From assembly GCF_040802235.1 (NCBI RefSeq), contig NC_133161.1, forward strand, positions 45,063,001 to 45,127,000: a DNA stretch of 64,000 bases. Reading direction: 5' to 3'. Position 1 is the first letter of the stretch; each line of letters starts with the position of its first letter. The position numbers were made by a program, and so were the translations under genes. The stretch comes from Manis javanica (Eukaryota; Chordata; Mammalia; Pholidota; Manidae). The notes beneath the pieces are model-generated. The model searched no databases. It saw only the letters and a list, made by a program, of their open reading frames with translations, and was not told the DNA's origin. This document shows positions 57,540 to 64,000 of the stretch, piece after piece.

Positions 57540-59560
57540 GGAAAATCACTGCCACAAGTAAGATTCATAGACAAATGACAAACTGAAGAGCACATTCGCT
57601 GTATTAAAGATTAATAGCTGTAATATTTTAAAATATCTGAAATATGCCATGAAGGAAAAAAAACAAAAACAGGCAATACTCATAAATAATTCACAAAGAA
57701 ATACAAGTGGCCAGGATACTCATGAAGAGATGTTCAACTACAGTCACAATGAAAGAAATGGTAATGAAAATGGATTTTTTGCAAGAATAGCAAAGACGAA
57801 AAAATAGTGACTCGGTTTTGCCCAAAGTACAGAGAAATTTGAATTCATGTGTCCTACTGGTAGGAGTGTAAGTTAGAAACAACTTAAAACTTCAGTGAAA
57901 GTGTTAGTGAAATTATAAATACTTCAATAATAGTATGAGGCTACCATCAAAACTATGAAGTAGATTTGTATTTAATGACAAAGGTATTTATGATATACTG
58001 TTGAATATGCAGGCTGAAAGAAAAAACATAGTTTGATACAATTTATGTAAAATTATGCACAAACTGATAAGTGGAAGTATGTTCACTAGTATTTACAGTG
58101 GTTATCAATAAACAGTGGGATTTAAGGTAATATTACTTTTTCTTTGAAGTTATAAGTACTTACATGTTTACTTTTTAATTGTCCCAAAGGAAGACTTTTA
58201 AAAAGCTATACTAACAGCTAGCAATTCAAATACTTAACAGCAACCATCAACATGGTTTGAATTCTCACTTTGCTAAGCAAGGGAAAGTGCAGTATAGTAT
58301 TAATGAAAATTGCATAAAGCCAAGACTGTGGTCAACTCTAATAGTGGAACAATTCTCAACTGAGGACTTTCCTATCATTTGTATTACACCATCATTTACT
58401 ATATGGAAAAATGTAAAGTTACCCTAATACTTACAAACTGGCATTACCTAATCTTTAGGTCATGTGTCATGGAAAACTTCCTACATTTCTAAGCCAAGAA
58501 CACTTACCAGTTTCAAAATATATTAAAAATATATAGTTATCAAGACTGTGTGGTACTGGCATAAGGATAGATATGTATCAGTGGAAGAAAATTAAAGAGT
58601 TGAGAAATAAACCCATACATTTATAGTGAACTGATTTTCAACAAGGGAGACAAGATACTTCAATGGGCAAAAGAATCATTTTTTTCAACAAACAGTGCGA
58701 AAAAAACAGGATATCCACATGCAAAAGAGCAAAGTTGGACCCCTCTACCTCATAATACCCACAAAAATTAACTCTGAAAGGATACAGACCTAAATGTAAG
58801 GACTAAAATTATACAATTCTTTGTCTTCCACTCCTATATATAATCTTCATAATTTTGGATGAGGCAACAGTTTCTTAAATGACAACTAAAGCACAAGCAA
58901 TCAGCCAAAGGAAAGAAAAAGCAGATGTGCTGGACTTCAAGGGAGAAAATATTTGCAAATCATACATACAATAAGGGTCTAGGATCCAGAATATGTAAAA
59001 GAATTCTTGAAATTTAACAAAATGATAATTTAAAAATGGGGAAAGGATTTGAAGACATTTCTCCAAAGAAGATATACAAATGTCTAACAAGTCCATGAAA
59101 GACACTTAACAGAATTAGTTATGGAAATGCAAATCAAAGCCATAATGAGGTATCACTTCACAGCCACTAGGATGGCTATATTAAAACAAAAAACTAACAA
59201 TAACAGGTGTTGGTGAGGACGGGGAGAAATTAGAACCTTTATATATCTCTGGTGGGATTGTAAAATGGGGCAGCTACTTTGGAAAAAAGGTTAGCAGTTT
59301 TAAGAAAGTTAAATACAGAATTGCCATATGTATGACCCAGCAATTCTACTACTGGGTACAAACCCAAAGTAATTCAAAGCATGTTCACAAAAAGACTTGT
59401 ACACAAATGCTCATAGAAGCATTAAGATATCAGAGGCGGTAATTGCGCAACCTTATGAATATACTAAAAACACTGAATTGTACACTTGCAAATGGTGGAT
59501 TTTATGATATGTGAATTATATCTCAACTTAAAATGTTTAAAAAAGAATGATGGCAAACTT
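57540..59560 (+). mobile_element. Degenerate old LINE-1 sequence, sense (one or two copies)
   Basis: From 57670 ('tactcataaataattcacaa') and again from about 58530 ('tcaagactgtgtggtactgg', 'aagggagacaagatacttca', 'gaggtatcacttcacagcca', 'tgttggtgaggacggggaga') the order is that of L1 ORF2 and the 3' UTR. The order restarts, so at least two old copies or a rearranged one are present. No coding potential remains. Confidence 0.7.
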
Positions 59561-59679
59561 CTTGTCTGAGGCTACATGAGATGGAAGATAATGGAGCAGT
59601 ATCTTTAAAGCACTAAAATAAAATAAAATAAAAATTACAATCTAAAATTCTATGGCTAGCAAAAATTTTCAAAACTGAA

Positions 59680-60235
59680 AGCTACGACTTCAAGACTTAC
59701 TATAAATCTACAATAATCAAGACAGTGTAATATTGGCATAAGTATAGACATATAGGTCAATGGAATAAAACAGCCCAGAAACAGAACCAGTTACTGATCT
59801 TCAACAGAGATGCCAAGTTAATTCAATAGGGTAAAGACAGTTGCTTCAACAAATGATCTTGAATAAACTAGAGTTACATGGATAAACATGAACCTCAGTA
59901 TTTACATTCATAATATATAAAAGTTAACTTAAATTATATCACAGATCTAACTGTAAGAGCTTTAAGAGAAAATCTTTATGATTTTCTATGAGGCAAGGAC
60001 TTCTTAGATGGGGCACAGAAAGTGTGAAAATGAAAAAATAAATCAGTAAGTTGGACTTCATCAAAATGTTAAACTTTTGCTCTTTCAAAGACACTGTTAA
60101 GAAAATGAAAAGGTAAGCCACTGACTGAAAGCATTTGCAAACATGTATCTGATAAAAGACATAAAAAGAGCTCTTACAACTCAGTAAGATGAAACACAAA
60201 CCAATAAAAAAATGGGCAGCCCTGTGAGACTTTAG
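59680..60235 (+). mobile_element. Degenerate old LINE-1 fragment (ORF2), upstream half
   Basis: 'tctacaataatcaagacagt', 'gcataagtatagacatatag', 'ttcaacagagatgccaagtt' and 'accaataaaaaaatgggcag' follow L1 ORF2 order. The L1 match ends abruptly at about 60220 in the middle of the 'aatgggcaaaggacctgaac' region and does not continue next to it. Confidence 0.7.
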
Positions 60236-60780
60236 GAATAAATGGGTAAAGAGTATGGCATATTTTCTCCCCACAAAGTTAACAAAACTGTTAAAACAAT
60301 TATTTCAGAACTTTGGAAATTGACCAAAGGCATACAGGAAGATGAAAAATATTCACTGAAGAAAACCTACTTAACCTTAGTAAAAACAGTAGGAGTCTGG
60401 CATTTTAGCCTGGAGCAGCTACCTTCTACCGCGCACTGCTTCCCCACATACAATCCCCCAACAACTTCCCAAGTTCTGTGGCACTGTAGTTCTACCAGTG
60501 GGGCAGGCTGTGAGGACCTGTGGCCTTCGTGCTGGAGGGGGGTGAATTGATTTGGAGTAAATGTGGGAAAAACTCATGCTCAAGGTTGTTGTAGGAAACA
60601 CTATCAATCTAGGTGGCAATTAAGGAAGGCCAATGCTTCCCTGTAGCTAGCCTGAGGTTGAGATACCAATTGTGGCAAGAAACAGATAAACAGCAACAAA
60701 AATTTAAGTTATCTGGGGATTAGATAACAGTGACTGAGCCTCCAACATATCCTGGGATGGGATGGTATGTATGTCTGTAT
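60236..60780. other. Non-L1 block between two L1 fragments
   Basis: About 545 bp of unrecognised sequence lies between L1 fragments of similar decay. The ORF2 stretch expected between the two fragments (about 250 bp) is missing. Contents include a short GC-richer part near 60420-60540. No gene is supported. Confidence 0.45.
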
Positions 60781-62070
60781 GCATATAACCCAGCAATTAT
60801 ACTTTTAAGTACTTACCAAGACAAATGAAAAATACTATGTCCACAAAGACTTGAAGGTGAATGCTCACAGCATTATTTGTAATAGCCAAAAAAACAGAAA
60901 TAATCCAAATTTCCATTAACTGGTGAATGAACAAATGTGGTATATCCATACAATAGAACAGTATTCAGCAAAAATAAGAATTATTAATACATGGGTGAAC
61001 CTCAGAAACACCGTTAGGTGAGAGAAGCCAGATGCAAAAGACCATTATTTTGTATGATCCCATTTATATGAAATATCCAGAAAAGGGAAATTATGGTCAG
61101 AGAATGCACATTAGTAGTTGCCTAGGACTGGAGGAAGGGGAAATGGGGAGTGATTGTTAACAATATGAAGTTTATTTATGGTGATAAATATTCTAAAATT
61201 AGACATGTTGAGGATTGCACACCTCTGTACATATACTAAAAACCATGGAATTATATACTTTACATGCTGGATCTTATGGTATATAAACTGTACCTAAACA
61301 AAACTTCAACAAAGACATAGGAATGGCAAATGAGCATGTAAAAAGACAATGTTATTAGTGGTTAGGTAAATTCAAATTAAACCATGAGATATCACTACAT
61401 ACCCACTATAAAAATTTTTTAAATTGACAACATCAAGTATTGACAATAATGCAGCAAAACCCTCATGCATTGCTGGTAGGAATGTGAAATGGTACATATC
61501 ATCACTCTGGAAAACAGCTGGCAGTATCTTACAGAGTCAAAACAAGTATTTACCATACAAATCCATAATTCCACTCCTATGTATTTATTCAACAGACATG
61601 AAATCACATGTTCACATAAAGATTTATATATAAATGTTCACAGCCACTTTATTCATAATAACCCCAAACTAGAAATAGCCCAGATGTCCACCACTAGGAG
61701 AATGGATAGCCAACTGTAGTTATAGTCATACAATGGAATGCTACTCAGCAATAAAACACTGATGCAAGCAACACTGATGCCTCTCACAGATACCCTGAGC
61801 AAAACAAGCCTTACACAAATAAAGTATACACCTACTTCTAATCTAATAGTGGCACAAAGCAGCTCAGTGGCTGCCTGGAACTGAGGATGGATGGGTGGGA
61901 ACTGACTACGAAGGGCTTGAGGAAATTTTTTGGGGTGATGGAAACGTTCTCTATCTTGGTTGTGGTGGTGATAGTTACACAGGCATATATATGTATCCAA
62001 ACTCATCAGTTTGTACACTTAAAATGGATGTTTTTGTTGTAAGTAAATTATAACTTATTAGAGTTGCTTT
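60781..62070 (+). mobile_element. Degenerate old LINE-1 3' fragments, sense (two in tandem)
   Basis: The first copy runs from 'cccagcaattatacttttaa' to about 61315 ('ggatcttatggtatataaac'). The second runs from about 61320 ('ggaatggcaaatgagcatgt') through 'cattgctggtaggaatgtga' and 'cagatgtccaccactaggag' to 'gtacacttaaaatggatgtt' near 62030. Each has the old L1 3' order. No frame is open. Confidence 0.7.
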
Positions 62071-62299
62071 TAAAAAATGTAAAGGAAAAAATTTTATTAG
62101 AAATATAATATCACTCTTCAGGAAAAAGGCCTCTCAAAAATGGAAATTAGTTAACAAATCTGTGTCTGGCATCTCTATTGCAGTCCTAGTTTGTAGTACT
62201 TTCATCTGTTTTCACCTTTGTTTTAGCAGTATTGTCACATTCCAGGGTCTGGCACAAGTATACAACTGCACAAATGGAGTATTTTCTGATGATTTTAAT

Positions 62300-62545
62300 T
62301 ATCTAATGCCTTGAAAGATCTGACACAAATGCTTACTTAAGAACTAGGTTTCACACACCCATGTTATTTATGTATTTGCCATGCCATTCCTGATTATCAA
62401 CTTTTGCTAGGAATACTGAACCATAAGCTCCCTAAGAACAGAAACTATCTTTTTTTTCTTTCTCACCAGTGTACATACACTGTCTCATACAGTATCTTAC
62501 ATACAGCAAATGTTCAATAAATATGTGCTAACTGAATGAACCAAC
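62300..62545 (+). repeat. L2 LINE 3' end
   Basis: The sequence 'ctgaaccataagctccctaa', 'gaacagaaactatctttttt', 'acagcaaatgttcaataaat' and 'atgtgctaactgaatgaacc' is the standard end of mammalian L2 elements. It is diverged and short. Confidence 0.8.
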
Positions 62546-64000
62546 ACTTCAGTTCACCCTGCACTCTATTCAGTTAACTCCCATACATTCTTATTCAGAG
62601 TGAGAAGGCTTCTAAAGATTACCAATATAACTCTAAGAATGAAAACCAGACTACAGTTACTCACATACCGTTTCTCACATGGCTTTCTAGTGATTGATGG
62701 GCTTTAACAGAATGTTACTTTTGAATTATTAACTGCTACACTTCTCATTCCTTGATTCTTGGTTGCTTATGGCAACTTGCTCAGTGACTGACTGGCAGTT
62801 GAGGCTTCAGTAGGGAGAGGCAGTGAGGATAACACAAAGACATCGTTGCTTAATTCTGAGTCTCAAAATTGAGTTTTTTAAAGCTAGAGACAAGAGCCTG
62901 AAAGCCACAGCTTTTGATTTGTCCAAGCTATGTGCTGGAGGCAGAAAGGGCTTTCAGGAATCTACAAATTTTTGCTGTGCAAATCAAGCATGAGTCTGGC
63001 TGAATCAGGCAGTTTATTCTATGAACCACAGAGCGGGAAAGAACACATAATGATACAGGAGAAGTTTTCTCATTCAAAAATAGCCAAGAGTTTAATCAAG
63101 CAGGAAAGAGAATTGGAGGGGATGTAAGGTAGAGCTTAGTTGCAGAGGTCTGAGACATGCTTGGCACTGGCCTCCCCAAAGGCTGACACCCTATTCTGGG
63201 TGTGTGTGTGAGAAAACCCCAAATAAAAGTTGTACACTGGCTATACAACAGGATCAGATCACAGTGATTCACTCAGAATCTCTGGCGTGGGGTCAAGGCT
63301 TTAAAAGCTGCCTCTGCCTTCCTTTCCTACCTCCTGAGTTGGCTGAATCTTTATCAACAGGTATTGAGAATCACTGGCTTATGGGGACCCAAAAGCAGAA
63401 GAGTACAATATCTGTCTTTCCATGGTGTACCCATCCTTGTAGACAAACTCCTCAGCAATCCCTCCCTGACTCCTTTCAACAGTGGGCTTCAGCACAGAAT
63501 CCCCACAAAAACTAGGGAGCATCTTGCTGAAGACAGCTTACACTTGACTACTGATGACTCTTGAGCTAGATTTTGAAGATTCTCAGTTTGTGAATGAGGG
63601 TCTGGTGGACAAATTTAGCAGTTTAGGCAGGGATGTGGTGAAATACTGCTAGAAGGTCTGAAACTGAAGAAACTATCCCCGCAGGGAACACCTCAGACTA
63701 ATGCTACTCATCAGCACTGCTCACAATTCCTGCTGGTCATTTGGCTAAAACTCCACAAACATACAACTACAGAACTGACTGGTTATTCAAAGCCTATGTG
63801 TCCTCACCAAAAAACTGTAATCACAACAAAAGCCAGTGATATGTGAAAGCACATGAAGATTCATTAGGCCATCAACTTTTCCAAGGTATTTCCAGCCCTT
63901 TACACTGAAAAATTCAGAAACTTGGCCTCAATTTAGTAACAACATTGGATCAGCCTGATCATGCATAGTAGCTAAATTAACTTTGAGAAACGCAGACTTC
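62546..64000. other. Unassigned sequence at the window end
   Basis: The sequence is slightly less repeat-like than what precedes it. Open frames at 62930-63127 and 63204-63515 have no recognisable domain. In human the gene beyond the NOD1 3' end is ZNRF2, converging on it; if order is kept, its 3' end might lie beyond this window, but nothing here identifies it. Confidence 0.4.

Noticed and set aside
62930-63515. Two adjacent open frames near the window end that might be exons of a neighbouring gene
   Set aside because: No splice pairing, domain or match to ZNRF2 or another expected neighbour could be recognised on either strand.

Overview
The window is mammalian nuclear DNA. It has spliced coding exons with GT-AG borders, ancient mammalian repeats (MIR, L2, MLT-like LTRs, hAT-type relics) and a very heavy load of LINE-1 in several age layers. 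The only host protein-coding gene I can support is the 3' end of NOD1 (CARD4), the cytosolic peptidoglycan sensor, on the + strand. Seven 84-nt leucine-rich-repeat exons (1582-1665, 2904-2987, 4059-4142, 6488-6571, 7383-7466, 8301-8384, 11205-11288) and a terminal coding exon (19312-19384) read continuously across their splice junctions. They end in the NOD1 carboxy terminus (final residues KRIVCF). The CARD, NACHT and first LRR exons lie upstream of the window.

Region by region: 1-19.3 kb is the NOD1 LRR exon block, with introns carrying antisense L1 fragments, MIRs and a roughly 5.3-kb sense L1 in the last intron. The NOD1 3' UTR begins at 19385 and its end is not certain. From about 21 kb to 64 kb I see no functional host gene. 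This part holds a 5'-truncated old L1 (20998-22478), a young 665-bp L1 tail with target-site duplications (29160-29824), a processed RPS24 pseudogene (32880-33392), and a degenerate L1 (about 34.1-36.6 kb). It also holds a full-length young L1 bounded by 17-bp target-site duplications (38728-45406), an old L1 (about 46.6-48.1 kb), a near-full-length antisense L1 (about 50.28-56.68 kb) interrupted by a twin-primed younger L1 insertion (54534-54875), and several degenerate L1 copies to 62 kb.

Organism: a placental mammal. I see no Alu, B1/B2, CAN-SINE, ERE, BOV or other lineage-specific SINE in 64 kb, while L1 has been active recently. That pattern would fit a SINE-poor lineage such as pangolins, but the species assignment is a low-confidence guess.

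I found no convincing undescribed gene system. The most distinctive observations concern the L1s: the young full-length copy has a promoter region built of three tandem ~179-bp monomers and carries a patch of ORF2 sequence inserted into the end of ORF1; a second copy shows a clean twin-priming inversion. In NOD1, a 65-bp intronic segment is duplicated about 2.4 kb apart.
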